DNA of 22,422 bases from a virus, in the IMG/VR virus record IMGVR_UViG_3300010354_000736, positions 1 through 22,422 of that record. The stretch is one strand, 5' to 3'. Each line of letters starts with the position of its first letter. Positions within the stretch are counted from its first letter, which is position 1. The position numbers and the translations under genes are program-made. This document shows, piece by piece, positions 1-7,629 of the stretch. The notes under the pieces were generated by a model, which saw only the letters and a program-made list of their open reading frames with translations, ran no database searches and was not told the DNA's origin.

Positions 1-2
1 AG

Positions 3-362
3 GATACCATAGCCGAGATCAAGAAACACACTGATCGTGAGATAGTGGTACGCCTCAAGCAGCCGCGCCAGGTGCGGGCCACCACCGATACCATGGAACA
101 TGCCTTGAATCAAGACATCCACTGCATGGTCACGTTCAACAGCATCGCAGCCATTGAAAGCCTATACCTTGGCAAGCCGGTGTTTACACTGGGACCCAAT
201 GCAGCACATCACCTCAGCAACACTGATCTCAGCAAAATTGACACGCCCATGGTACCGCACATGGATGAAGTACGAGCCCTGATGCATTGTCTGGCATATC
301 ATCAGTTCACTGTGAAAGAAATGATGAACGGCTATGCCTGGGAGGTGCTGAGCTCATCATGA
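3..362 (+). CDS. Partial capsule-type glycosyltransferase-like protein (C-terminal end)
   Basis: The reading frame is open from the window edge, so only the last ~119 residues are present and the true start is upstream. It reads HTDREIVVRLKQP and then VTFNSIAAIESLYLGKPVF. The same two blocks (HTDR/HSDR-hydrophobic-R, and N-S-x(3)-G/A-I-x(2)-L-x(2)-G-x-P) occur in the proteins at 359-1270 and 2134-2985, so the three are paralogues. The second block resembles the donor-binding half of GT-B enzymes such as the capsule synthesis/export (Kps-like) family. That family link is inference. The stop codon overlaps the next start as ATGA (359-362), so the two genes are probably translationally coupled. 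Confidence 0.6.
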   Translation, partial: DTIAEIKKHTDREIVVRLKQPRQVRATTDTMEHALNQDIHCMVTFNSIAAIESLYLGKPVFTLGPNAAHHLSNTDLSKIDTPMVPHMDEVRALMHCLAYHQFTVKEMMNGYAWEVLSSS

Positions 363-1270
363 AAATAGGAGTTTACCTTGCAGCCGTGCCACAGCGCAGC
401 AAACAAGAAGCCAAGCGCCAGTATCTCATGGATTTTGCCTACGGTGCCAAGTCTGCTGGAGACGAAGTGTGGTTAGTGGATGAACATCAAGTCATTGACT
501 GTGATATTGCGGTACTGCAGGGCTGGATTGGCATGAAACAAGCGCCACATCTCAAACTGCGCCAGGCCGTGATCAAAAACCAACGCAAGATGGGCAAGCA
601 TGTCTTGGTCATGGACAGCAATCTCTATGGGTTTCTTGATCCCAAAGACAAGGACCGATACCTGCGCTACAGTCTAAATGGTATTTTCCCCACCACAGGT
701 TACTATTTCACCCGCGACGTTGACCATACCAGATGGGGTGCTATCAAGCAAGCATATGATTTCCAGGAACGACCCTGGCGACAGGATGGTCGCTATGTCT
801 TGATGTGTCTGCAACGCAACGGCGGTTGGAGCATGGATGGACACAGTGTGATAGATTGGCTCACTGACACCATACCCAAGGTGCGTGCTCACTCAGATCG
901 ACCCATACTGTTGCGAGCCCACCCCAGCAATCAAAACATCATAGGTGAACTTCGCATGCGCTGGCCCGACATCGAGATCAGCCGCGAGCCCGACATCCGC
1001 AGCGACTTCAATAAAGCCTGGGCAGTGATCACTTATAACAGCAGCCCTGGCGTGGCCGGCCTGCTATGGGGAGTACCTACCTGGGTAACGGACCCTGAAC
1101 CACGACGCAGCCAGGCCTATCCCACGGCCTTTACTGATCTTTCTAATCTAGAAAATCATGAATTGCCGGATCGGCATGACTTCTATGGCCGCCTGGCGCA
1201 GAGCCATTTTGATTGGGAAGAAGTGAGATCCGGCCGCGCCTGGACCTTTATGCGAGCAAGACTACCTTAG
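359..1270 (+). CDS. Capsule-type GT-B-like glycosyltransferase paralogue
   Basis: This encodes 303 residues from ATG 359, which overlaps the previous stop by 4 bp. An in-frame start at 287 exists but lies inside the upstream gene, so I reject it. The N-terminal part (MKIGVYLAAVPQ, then DEVWLVDEH) looks like a Rossmann-type half. The C-terminal part holds HSDRPILLRAHP at about residues 178-189 and TYNSSPGVAGLLWGVPT at about 225-241, the blocks shared with the genes at 3-362 and 2134-2985. Such blocks occur in capsule-polysaccharide GT-B transferases; donor and acceptor are unknown. The 3' end overlaps the convergent gene at 1267 by 4 bp. It may decorate phage or host glycans, but that rests only on its position among other transferase genes. 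Confidence 0.65.
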   Translation: MKIGVYLAAVPQRSKQEAKRQYLMDFAYGAKSAGDEVWLVDEHQVIDCDIAVLQGWIGMKQAPHLKLRQAVIKNQRKMGKHVLVMDSNLYGFLDPKDKDRYLRYSLNGIFPTTGYYFTRDVDHTRWGAIKQAYDFQERPWRQDGRYVLMCLQRNGGWSMDGHSVIDWLTDTIPKVRAHSDRPILLRAHPSNQNIIGELRMRWPDIEISREPDIRSDFNKAWAVITYNSSPGVAGLLWGVPTWVTDPEPRRSQAYPTAFTDLSNLENHELPDRHDFYGRLAQSHFDWEEVRSGRAWTFMRARLP

Positions 1271-2088
1271 CCGCGCCAATAGTCAAGATCTTGATGATGT
1301 GCGTAGGATTCTGCATCTTTGCTGTGGCGGCTGCGACCTAGATCTTTGCGGGCATCGCCCTTGAGATGATCCATGTAGCGGCCCAAGGGCGATGCTATGA
1401 AAGGATGTCCTGGACCTTTCTTGCCGGCCACGGGCGTCATGTTGTGGAATCGGGTGCCACGAGCCTGGAACTGTCGCCGCAGTTCGTCAAACAAGAAACT
1501 GTCGTGATATTCTCGCAGCGCGAACAGGGTGTCCTGCACATAGAGATCTCGCCAGGCCGACATGAAAGTTGCAAGATCGGGATGGCGTAGATTGTAGGCC
1601 ACCCAGCCGCACTCGCTGTGATACTTTTCCTGCCGACCAAGATAGCAGGCCATGGCAGTGTCATCGCAGATGGATGCTAAAAAGTCCTGTGGCACGTCCC
1701 GGAAAGTCAAAGTGTCTGCATCCAACCAAATCATCCAGTCCGTGGTTACTGTGCTGGCAGCATGGATCACGGCAAATACTTTGTTACTGAATCTCACAGC
1801 ATCCCATTTGAAATGGTTGTCCTTGAACGGCACGCTGGTGTCTTTGGCCACTGTGCCATTGGCCACTGGATTATTGCGATGCCGGGCCTTGAACGCAACT
1901 AGGTCGGGGCTGCAGGCATGCAGGTCTCGGATCTCTACTCGACTGCTGGGAGTGCTGGGCGCACAATCTTCTGCGTATACCACCAAGGGCACGGATTTGG
2001 GCCAGTGCTGATCAAAAGTATCAATCATGCGCTGACCATAGCGATTTAGACCTGCTGGGTGAAAACTGGTTACGATTGTGTATGACAT
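1267..2088 (-). CDS. GT-A type glycosyltransferase-like protein with DxD motif
   Basis: This encodes 273 residues on the minus strand, between rightward genes. The start MSYTIVTSFHPAGLNRYGQRM is typical of a nucleotide-sugar-binding GT-A fold. WLDADT at about residues 121-126 supplies the DxD metal/nucleotide-sugar site (D123, D125) after a hydrophobic strand. No signal peptide or membrane segment is visible, so it should be cytoplasmic. It runs convergent with the gene at 359-1270 (4-bp overlap) and divergent from the one at 2134 (45-bp gap). A TATAAT lies on the minus strand at 2111-2106 without a good -35, so its promoter is unsettled. The fold call is fairly strong; the substrate is not known. 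Confidence 0.7.
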   Translation of the reverse strand: MSYTIVTSFHPAGLNRYGQRMIDTFDQHWPKSVPLVVYAEDCAPSTPSSRVEIRDLHACSPDLVAFKARHRNNPVANGTVAKDTSVPFKDNHFKWDAVRFSNKVFAVIHAASTVTTDWMIWLDADTLTFRDVPQDFLASICDDTAMACYLGRQEKYHSECGWVAYNLRHPDLATFMSAWRDLYVQDTLFALREYHDSFLFDELRRQFQARGTRFHNMTPVAGKKGPGHPFIASPLGRYMDHLKGDARKDLGRSRHSKDAESYAHHQDLDYWRG

Positions 2089-2133
2089 GGATGTTTGCCC
2101 GGATAATTATAGAATAATCTACAGAGATATTTA

Positions 2134-2985
2134 GTGATACGCACCCTGGCCATTTTTCCTTTGCAGGCTGCCCAGAACAGTCGCGCTGTCATGGACGCAT
2201 TTGTCCGCAGCGCCAACGACGCTGGCATCCATGTAGTATCCAACAACATGGATTGTGATGCTGCCTTGATCTGGAGCGTGCTGTGGTCGGGCCGCATGCG
2301 CCCCAACCGCAAGGTATACGAACACTACCGAGCGCAGAACAAGCCCGTGATCATTGCCGACATTGGTGCTCTGCGTCGTGGCATCACTTGGAAAGTGGCC
2401 ATAAATCATCTCACGGCCGAAGGCTACTACGGACATCATGAGAACTTGGACGCTGACAGGCCCAGGAAACTCAACGTCACGCTGACCACCAATGCCTACC
2501 ATGGTGAACGCATCTTGTTGGCAGCGCAGCATGACCAAAGCCTGCAGGTACAGTCTGCGGGCGGCGTGGTCAACTGGCTCAACACCACCATTGATAGATT
2601 GCGCGAACACACTGATCGTGGCATCGTGATACGACCACATCCCAGGAGTCCCATCAGCGCCAAGATGTTCCGCGGACGCACCGGCATCCGATTCGAGCAG
2701 CCCAGACCCTTGGTCAATACCTATGATGACTTTGATCTCAACTTCAACTACCATGCCGTGGTCAATCACAACAGCGGTGTGGGCATCAAGTCTGTGCTGG
2801 CGGGAGTTCGAACCCTGGTGGATTCCACGAGCCTGGCGTATCCTGCCGCCATAAGTATTGAAGATCTAGAGCGCCCCTATGACCGTGATCGCGAACAGTG
2901 GTTGATCGAGATCTGTCATACTGAATACACCACTGATGAAATCACACAAGGCATATGGGTAAAAAGGCTGAAAGAAAAGCTCTAG
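2134..2985 (+). CDS. Capsule-type GT-B-like glycosyltransferase paralogue
   Basis: This encodes 283 residues with a GTG start at 2134 and no strong Shine-Dalgarno sequence. It shares HTDRGIVIRPHP (about residues 159-170) and HNSGVGIKSVLAGVRT (about 212-227) with the genes at 3-362 and 359-1270, and it is the cleanest of the three. The N-terminal half (MIRTLAIFPLQAAQNSRAVMD) is poorly conserved between the paralogues, which would suit different acceptors. The last 31 bp overlap the next gene, so the two are probably co-translated. GT-B transferase of the capsule type is the likeliest reading; a non-catalytic relative is possible. Confidence 0.65.
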   Translation: MIRTLAIFPLQAAQNSRAVMDAFVRSANDAGIHVVSNNMDCDAALIWSVLWSGRMRPNRKVYEHYRAQNKPVIIADIGALRRGITWKVAINHLTAEGYYGHHENLDADRPRKLNVTLTTNAYHGERILLAAQHDQSLQVQSAGGVVNWLNTTIDRLREHTDRGIVIRPHPRSPISAKMFRGRTGIRFEQPRPLVNTYDDFDLNFNYHAVVNHNSGVGIKSVLAGVRTLVDSTSLAYPAAISIEDLERPYDRDREQWLIEICHTEYTTDEITQGIWVKRLKEKL

Positions 2986-3725
2986 AGAGCATGCTGAACG
3001 CGGATCCCATGGATGGCGTTGACTGCGCCTGCGTGATCCACGGCGACTATTATTCCTGGGACTATGTGGAAAAATTACATGCTGGTCTCAAGCGCGCCTT
3101 TTCATATCCCATCAGGCTGCATGTGTTCACGGAAGAAAAACGTTCTGTACCGGGACACATGGTCAAGCATGTTCTGGAGCCCTGGAGCGGCATAGCAGGA
3201 CCGCGCAAGGCCTGGTGGTACAAGATGCAGATCTTTGATCCCCGGCATTTCTCCAGCCGTGTGCTATATCTCGATCTTGACGTGGTGTTGACCGGAAACT
3301 TGGATTGGATGTTGAGTCTGAGCCCTAGGTACTTTTGGACCCTGCGCGATTTCCGTGCGCTGTGGAAGCCCAATTGGCAGGGCATGAACAGCAGCATGAT
3401 GTTCTGGGACCCACGTGCCTTCCCCAATATCTGGAAGAATTTCCGCAACGAAAATCTCTCGCGCATCATGAAACGCTACGCAGGCGATCAGGACTATCTC
3501 AGCGCAGCACTCAGCACCAACGAGCGCAGATTTATAGACGATGGCATAGCAGCCAGTTGGCGTTGGCAGGTGCGCGAGGGCGGCATGGACATGAAAACGC
3601 GCACTTATCGCAGACCCGGCGCAGGCAGCGTGTTGCCGCCCGACACGCGCATGGTGATTTTCCACGGACAACCCAAGCCGCACGAAGTGCATGATGAACT
3701 CATGCTGAAATTTTGGACGCTGTAG
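2955..3725 (+). CDS. GT-A type glycosyltransferase with YLDLDVV motif
   Basis: This encodes 256 residues from ATG 2955, which has AAGG just upstream. A second in-frame ATG at 2991 has AGAG upstream and would give 244 residues; I cannot decide between them. YLDLDVVLTGNLD at about residues 105-117 carries the DxD pair (D107, D109). The block before it (GPRKAWWYKMQIF) and the late FHGQPKPHE are the pattern I associate with a glycosyltransferase family common in alphaproteobacteria and their phages. Together with the neighbouring transferases it forms a five-gene sugar-transfer block. Substrate unknown. Confidence 0.75.
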   Translation: MGKKAERKALESMLNADPMDGVDCACVIHGDYYSWDYVEKLHAGLKRAFSYPIRLHVFTEEKRSVPGHMVKHVLEPWSGIAGPRKAWWYKMQIFDPRHFSSRVLYLDLDVVLTGNLDWMLSLSPRYFWTLRDFRALWKPNWQGMNSSMMFWDPRAFPNIWKNFRNENLSRIMKRYAGDQDYLSAALSTNERRFIDDGIAASWRWQVREGGMDMKTRTYRRPGAGSVLPPDTRMVIFHGQPKPHEVHDELMLKFWTL

Positions 3726-3726
3726 G

Positions 3727-3734
3727 TATAAATA
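3727..3734 (+). promoter_or_regulatory. T4-type late promoter (TATAAATA)
   Basis: This is a perfect TATAAATA octamer directly after the stop of the upstream transferase. Transcription should begin near 3741, where AGGGAG also supplies the ribosome-binding site for ATG 3758. T4-type late promoters need only this box plus the phage late sigma factor and co-activator. Confidence 0.85.
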
Positions 3735-3757
3735 TCCAGTAGGGAGACACCACCAAT

Positions 3758-4267
3758 ATGTCCAATAGAACATTCAAACAACTGGGACAAGGCTACAGCA
3801 ATGTTCCGGCCACAGTCATTGTCAAAGTAGATGGCGAAACTGTATACATGGGCCCTGTGCCCACGGTCAATGAACCCGTGCCCACAGACTTTACCTGGGG
3901 CAGAGATCATGATGTGGTTTTATGGCAGTGGCAAAAACCCCTGGCCCATCGTGCTGCGCAGGCGCTGGAAGTCACTGTCACAAGTGGCCGCGTACTGTTG
4001 CTGACCACTGTGAGTGACCATACGGACATCGTGGGCGTCAAATGCACCTGGAATTTTGTAGCAAGCATAAAGGAATTCACCAACCCTGCTACAGGGCTTG
4101 TGGAAGACTTTGGTGCTTTTCACAGTGGCGACGCATGGTCGGACGTCAAGATCAATGGTCGGGTGCAGCCCTTGTCGTCCGGTAAACGCGGACAGTCCTA
4201 TTGGTTGTTGCACAACGGAGATGTGCTCACGGGCAACATCAACATGGATTTGCCGCTGCCCCCGTGA
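3758..4267 (+). CDS. Probable late-expressed virion-associated protein
   Basis: This encodes 169 residues with a good AGGGAG ribosome-binding site. It follows the perfect late promoter at 3727-3734 and is closed by the terminator at 4297-4325, so it looks like a single-gene late transcript. The start MSNRTFKQLGQGYSNVPATV, followed by a short beta-rich stretch (IVKVDGETVYMGPVP), resembles a family of small conserved proteins I recall from T4-like marine phages. No catalytic motif, signal peptide or membrane helix is seen. A beta-sandwich fold seems likely from the alternating pattern and many Val/Thr/Trp residues. A structural role is inferred from late expression and is not shown by the sequence. 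Confidence 0.6.
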   Translation: MSNRTFKQLGQGYSNVPATVIVKVDGETVYMGPVPTVNEPVPTDFTWGRDHDVVLWQWQKPLAHRAAQALEVTVTSGRVLLLTTVSDHTDIVGVKCTWNFVASIKEFTNPATGLVEDFGAFHSGDAWSDVKINGRVQPLSSGKRGQSYWLLHNGDVLTGNINMDLPLPP

Positions 4268-4296
4268 AATTGATCGGGCTACCCCGCAAAAGCACC

Positions 4297-4325
4297 AAAA
4301 AACCCTGCTTTGTGCAGGGTTTTTT
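4297..4325 (+). terminator. Rho-independent terminator
   Basis: A 12-bp perfect stem (4297-4308 pairing with 4314-4325), a 5-base loop and a T-rich 3' arm begin 30 bases after the stop of the late gene. The A-run on the 5' side could also let it work on the minus strand. It isolates the late gene from the early-type unit that follows. Confidence 0.9.
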
Positions 4326-4339
4326 CTGGGGCGATCGCA

Positions 4340-4436
4340 TAAGTTATTGATTTTGCTGGGGAAATTTCTGGCGTTGTAAGTCATTGATTTTGCTGGGGCG
4401 CAAATCAGGGCATGTAAGTCATTGATTTTGTTAGGA
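4340..4436 (+). repeat. Three ~22-bp direct repeats spaced 37-38 bp
   Basis: Copies at 4340-4361, 4377-4398 and 4415-4436 share the core TAAGT(T/C)ATTGATTTTG. The first two continue with CTGGGG; the third diverges to TTAGGA. The spacing of 37 and 38 bp is close to 3.5 helical turns. The repeats sit in the 243-base non-coding stretch (4268-4510) between a terminator and a strong promoter, so binding sites for a regulator, or iterons, are the natural readings. The spacers between the copies do not resemble CRISPR spacers. Confidence 0.8.
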
Positions 4437-4459
4437 TTATTCTGGTTGACCAGAATCCT
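4433..4459. promoter_or_regulatory. Operator-like palindrome over the -35 box
   Basis: ATTCTGGTTGACCAGAAT at 4439-4456 has perfect 8-bp arms around TG. The arms extend outward to AGGATT and ATCCT with a 3-base bulge on the left. The right half overlaps the -35 hexamer (4446-4451), so a dimeric protein bound here would cover the promoter. It also abuts the third direct repeat. Confidence 0.7.
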
Positions 4460-4474
4460 GCTTTGCCCTATACT
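4446..4474 (+). promoter_or_regulatory. Near-consensus sigma70 promoter (TTGACC-N17-TATACT)
   Basis: The -35 is TTGACC at 4446-4451 and the -10 is TATACT at 4469-4474, with a 17-base spacer. Transcription should begin near 4481, which gives a ~30-base leader for ATG 4511. This excludes the upstream in-frame ATG at 4463 as the start. It is the kind of promoter host polymerase would use early in infection. Confidence 0.85.
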
Positions 4475-4510
4475 AGACACTATAGTAGATTGGTTGATAA
4501 GGACAGCGAT

Positions 4511-4975
4511 ATGAAACTTGTGATTTGGACCCAGTACAGCGAGAACTACGGCGACGCCGACAAACCCTTTTGGAAGTTCAAGGGCGGCGACACTTACATT
4601 GTGGCCAACCTTACCCCAGCCCAGAGCGAGCGTGTTCTGCGCGACGGCATCCCCACCCTGCGGGCTCTGATCGAGTACTCCAACCCCATGAGTCAGCAGC
4701 GGATCGTGGACTTCAACGTGGTTGACGACGACTTTGTGGCGCACGATGAGTGGGAGAGCCCCTACATGCTGTCGTGGGAAAACAACACCTGGGTGGCGCG
4801 CCAAGTCGAGCGCAACGATGGCACTTGGCGTCGTCCGGTGGTCAGCAAGAACATCCGGTACACCATGTGCATGGGAGGCGAGCGCTCAGATTTTGAGTGC
4901 GCATACGGTCTCGAAGACGGACGCATCGTTCCACATGATGCTATCGTGGAGATCTGCCAGGCATATGCGGCTTGA
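4511..4975 (+). CDS. Conserved small phage protein of unknown function
   Basis: This encodes 154 residues starting MKLVIWTQYSENYGDADKPF. AAGGA at 4497-4501 is a suitable ribosome-binding site, and the promoter at 4446-4474 fixes the start. The opening (IWTQYSENYG, then WKFKGGDTYIV) is a pattern I recall from hypothetical proteins in phages and bacteria; I know no function for it. It is acidic with many aromatic residues and has no signal peptide or membrane helix. Its stop codon lies inside the -35 box of the next promoter (4972-5000), so it is packed tightly against the AAA ATPase gene but can be controlled separately. Confidence 0.75.
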   Translation: MKLVIWTQYSENYGDADKPFWKFKGGDTYIVANLTPAQSERVLRDGIPTLRALIEYSNPMSQQRIVDFNVVDDDFVAHDEWESPYMLSWENNTWVARQVERNDGTWRRPVVSKNIRYTMCMGGERSDFECAYGLEDGRIVPHDAIVEICQAYAA

Positions 4976-5000
4976 CAAGTAATCCAGAATCGCATATACT
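4972..5000 (+). promoter_or_regulatory. Near-consensus sigma70 promoter (TTGACA-N17-TATACT)
   Basis: The -35 is TTGACA at 4972-4977, perfect and overlapping the TGA stop of the upstream gene. The -10 is TATACT at 4995-5000, with a 17-base spacer. The start is expected near 5007, giving a ~27-base leader that contains AGGAG at 5021-5025 ahead of ATG 5034. Confidence 0.9.
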
Positions 5001-5033
5001 ATTGGTACAGTGTCAAAAACAGGAGCATTCTAA

Positions 5034-6056
5034 ATGACGCAAGTTCTAGTTCGCAATGGTACATACCGTAACCAATCTGTGCGTGACGTGGCGTTCACGC
5101 TGGTCAAAGACTACACGGTGGGTGCCAAAGGTGGGTTCGTGACAGTGCGCAGCGACGGTCACTTTGGCCCCGAGTTTGACGTCGTCCGCATCAAGGTGGA
5201 CGGTATTGAAGATATTGAGATCACAGGAGAAGTGATGCAGACAAGTGCCCAGCGGGTAGTGGAGTTCAAGAAGCCCGAAGAGACCGACGAAGAAGTCATG
5301 GACCGTATTGAAAAGCGGTTCAGCATTCTTGACGACATGACTCGCGCTGCTATTGCTGGCGACATCCGCGCCATGATTGTTGTGGGCCCTCCTGGTGTGG
5401 GCAAGAGTTACGGCGTCGAGCACCAGCTCGAACGCGCGGGCTTGTTTGATCAGGTATCGGGTCGCAAAGTCAAGTACGAAGTGATCAAGGGTGCAATGAC
5501 CCCGATTGGTCTCTACTGCACCTTGTTCAAGCACTCGGACCCCAACCATGTGTTGGTGTTTGACGACTGTGACAGCATCTTGTTGGACGACGTTGCGCTG
5601 AACATTCTCAAGGCAGCACTGGATTCGGGCAAGAAGCGTCGCATCCACTGGAACGCTGACAGTGCCATGCTGCGTCGTGAAGGTGTGCCTGATCAGTTTG
5701 ACTTCCGGGGTTCGGTGATCTTTATTACCAACTTGAAGTTTGAGAACCTCAAGTCAAAGAAACTGCAAGACCATCTCGAGGCTCTGCAGAGTCGCTGTCA
5801 CTTCCTGGACTTGACCCTGGACACCACGCGCGACAAGATCTTGCGCATTCGACAGATCTTCCGCAAGGGAGACTTGTTCCAGGACTACAACTTCACCCCG
5901 GAGCAAGGCGACGAGATCGTGGCGTTCATGACCGACAACCATGCCAAACTGCGCGAGATCAGTCTGCGCATGGCGCTGAAGATCGCGGATCTGACCAAGG
6001 TGTCAGACAACTGGCGCGCACTGGCAGAATCTACCTGCATGCGACACGGCGCGTAA
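5034..6056 (+). CDS. AAA-family ATPase
   Basis: This encodes 340 residues with AGGAG 8 bases before the ATG. Residues ~1-80 form a beta-rich N-terminal domain of unknown role. The ATPase core has Walker A GPPGVGKS (about 118-125), Walker B VLVFDDCD (about 173-180) and a sensor-1-like FITN (about 230-233), followed by an alpha-helical lid. It is an AAA-type motor or chaperone-like ATPase. The DDCD in place of the usual DE suggests a variant Walker B, as in some RuvB/DnaA-like proteins. It has its own consensus promoter, two hairpins follow it, and it pairs with the small protein at 4511. Which substrate it remodels cannot be told from the sequence. Confidence 0.85.
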   Translation: MTQVLVRNGTYRNQSVRDVAFTLVKDYTVGAKGGFVTVRSDGHFGPEFDVVRIKVDGIEDIEITGEVMQTSAQRVVEFKKPEETDEEVMDRIEKRFSILDDMTRAAIAGDIRAMIVVGPPGVGKSYGVEHQLERAGLFDQVSGRKVKYEVIKGAMTPIGLYCTLFKHSDPNHVLVFDDCDSILLDDVALNILKAALDSGKKRRIHWNADSAMLRREGVPDQFDFRGSVIFITNLKFENLKSKKLQDHLEALQSRCHFLDLTLDTTRDKILRIRQIFRKGDLFQDYNFTPEQGDEIVAFMTDNHAKLREISLRMALKIADLTKVSDNWRALAESTCMRHGA

Positions 6057-6071
6057 GTACACAACAAGTTT

Positions 6072-6109
6072 CGGACGGCCGCTTATGTGAATGCTCCTAG
6101 GCCGATCCG
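6072..6109 (+). other. Imperfect hairpin upstream of the terminator
   Basis: CGGACGGCC at 6072-6080 pairs with GGCCGATCCG at 6100-6109, with one bulged T and a 19-base loop. It lies between the ATPase stop and the terminator stem, so it could protect the 3' end of the mRNA. A chance structure is possible. Confidence 0.45.
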
Positions 6110-6111
6110 TT

Positions 6112-7629
6112 TTAGGGTGCTGGTAAAACAGCACCCTTTTTTTTGATCTGCGCTATGGGTACGAAGCAAGTGGCCGCCGACGGCAGTGCCTGTAGCCCGC
6201 GTTCTAGGTATTCTACTGCCTCCAGCAGACTCCTCTTGATCGTACCCAGTCTATACATGCTCCGAGTGATGGGCCAATGATAGCGCATGGCTTCACGATG
6301 TAGCTCAACACGCCGACGCATGCGCTCACCGATGGTAAGGTCAGGGTTGCCCGGATTATACCAAAGGTAGGGCTTATCGTTGAGAAAGGTCAGACCCAGA
6401 GCCTGAGATTGGTATCCAATAGGGCTGTGTTCCAAAACAGTGAGAGTGGATCCCAGCTCGATGCCAGTAATTGTTTCGCTGGCCACAAAACGCTGCCATC
6501 GGGAAAACAAAGCCATGGTGTCATGATGGTCGTCTAGAGTTTCCGTGACCCATCCAGTCAACATCAACAACCGGCACTGTATTCCATATTTTTTGAACAT
6601 CTCAAGGAACCATTCGGCGTCGTCGGTGGTGTGTTTTTTGTTCATGTCAAATCGCACACGGTCGCTGCCGGTCTCTAGTCCAATAATGAGATACGTGACG
6701 CCGGCATCCACCATTTTCTTGATGTGGCTCTCCTTGACAGAATCGCGCGGTCTAAAGATGTACTGACCGCGCCATTTGAAATCGGCCTGGGGATGCTGTT
6801 GGCGGTAGGCTATGAGATGGTCACAGAGCTCGTTCAGCATCTTCATGCTGCCGTTGATGAGACTATCTGTAAAAAAGAAATCTCGGATCCCATGCCGCTC
6901 AAACTGTGTTATCATCTCAGCAGCCACATGCTCAGCGTCTCGGTATCGATATTTCTTCCACTGGTGTGCGATGTCGCAATAACCGCAGTTGCGTACACAG
7001 CCGCGACTGGCAGTGATGAATAGATCCGGACGGTCGGTAAGGTATGGATATTGGTCCAAAGGTAGACCGCGATAATCGGGTATCACACAATGCTGATCAA
7101 GATCATCGATTTGTTGGAAATTAAAATTATTGATACCGGGCCCATCGCGTCGTCCCTGTAAGAACTGCCGGAAAATGATTTCACCTTCCCCGATCAGGAA
7201 GTGGTCAATGCGTTTGAGATCAACCTGTTGTCGGACCCAGTCCTGGCTGGCCAACCCTTGGCCGCCCAACACAATTTCACAATTACTGTGGCGCCGAACA
7301 CTGTCGCAGAATATCTCGCAAACTGGTGTACTCCAGGTGCTGAGCAGGCTCAAGGCAAACATGGTTTCTGGATGGCAAGACAATATGTCGCAGACTACGG
7401 CATCTATCGCCTGCGTGAGTCGTTGGCGGCAGTCTGTTGCGATATCACCTGTAATGCAGAATGTGTCAATGTTCTCAAAATCGTCGGGCAGCGTTTTCCA
7501 CAGATGCAGGCTGAGGTCAGTGCAGGTGTAATCAACCCCTTCCTGATTGCATATCTCGCTGAGTATGGCGAGACTAAGAGGCGGCCGATGTATTTCGTAT
7601 CTGGGTAGGTTGATTAAGGAGATGTGCAT
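6112..7629 (-). CDS. B12-binding-type radical SAM enzyme
   Basis: This encodes 505 residues from ATG 7629 (MHISLINLPRYEIHRPPLSL). A longer in-frame start at 7698 is disfavoured because it runs far into the upstream gene. The N-terminal ~190 residues look like the Rossmann domain of B12-binding radical SAM proteins, ending in a FLIGEGE-type block (about 145-150); no clear DxHxxG cobalamin motif is seen. The radical SAM cluster is CVRNCGYC (C211, C215, C218), and a later IIGLETGSD fits the barrel. Such enzymes methylate or rearrange unreactive carbons. The last codons are written by the terminator of the opposite gene. It follows the gene at 7574-8170 with a 56-bp overlap, so the two are probably one operon. 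Confidence 0.85.
   Translation of the reverse strand: MHISLINLPRYEIHRPPLSLAILSEICNQEGVDYTCTDLSLHLWKTLPDDFENIDTFCITGDIATDCRQRLTQAIDAVVCDILSCHPETMFALSLLSTWSTPVCEIFCDSVRRHSNCEIVLGGQGLASQDWVRQQVDLKRIDHFLIGEGEIIFRQFLQGRRDGPGINNFNFQQIDDLDQHCVIPDYRGLPLDQYPYLTDRPDLFITASRGCVRNCGYCDIAHQWKKYRYRDAEHVAAEMITQFERHGIRDFFFTDSLINGSMKMLNELCDHLIAYRQQHPQADFKWRGQYIFRPRDSVKESHIKKMVDAGVTYLIIGLETGSDRVRFDMNKKHTTDDAEWFLEMFKKYGIQCRLLMLTGWVTETLDDHHDTMALFSRWQRFVASETITGIELGSTLTVLEHSPIGYQSQALGLTFLNDKPYLWYNPGNPDLTIGERMRRRVELHREAMRYHWPITRSMYRLGTIKRSLLEAVEYLERGLQALPSAATCFVPIAQIKKKGAVLPAP
6114..6144 (+). terminator. Rho-independent terminator
   Basis: AGGGTGCTG (6114-6122), a 6-base loop and CAGCACCCT (6129-6137) form a perfect 9-bp stem followed by eight T (6137-6144). 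It ends the AAA ATPase transcript. The stem also lies within the last codons of the convergent radical SAM gene. Confidence 0.9.

Noticed and set aside
4340-4436. CRISPR-like array
   Set aside because: Only three copies, the third diverged, with 15-16-base spacers and no cas genes; a binding-site array fits better.
4463-4510. Longer N-terminus for the gene at 4511
   Set aside because: The upstream ATG lies before the expected transcript start of the promoter at 4446-4474 and has no ribosome-binding site.
4268-4510. Possible tRNA or small RNA gene in the largest non-coding gap
   Set aside because: No cloverleaf or T-loop signature was seen; the gap is accounted for by a terminator, repeats, a palindrome and a promoter.
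3920-4804. Long minus-strand open frame of 294 codons
   Set aside because: It runs through a terminator, three repeats and a sigma70 promoter and overlaps two better genes; no motif or ribosome-binding site supports it.
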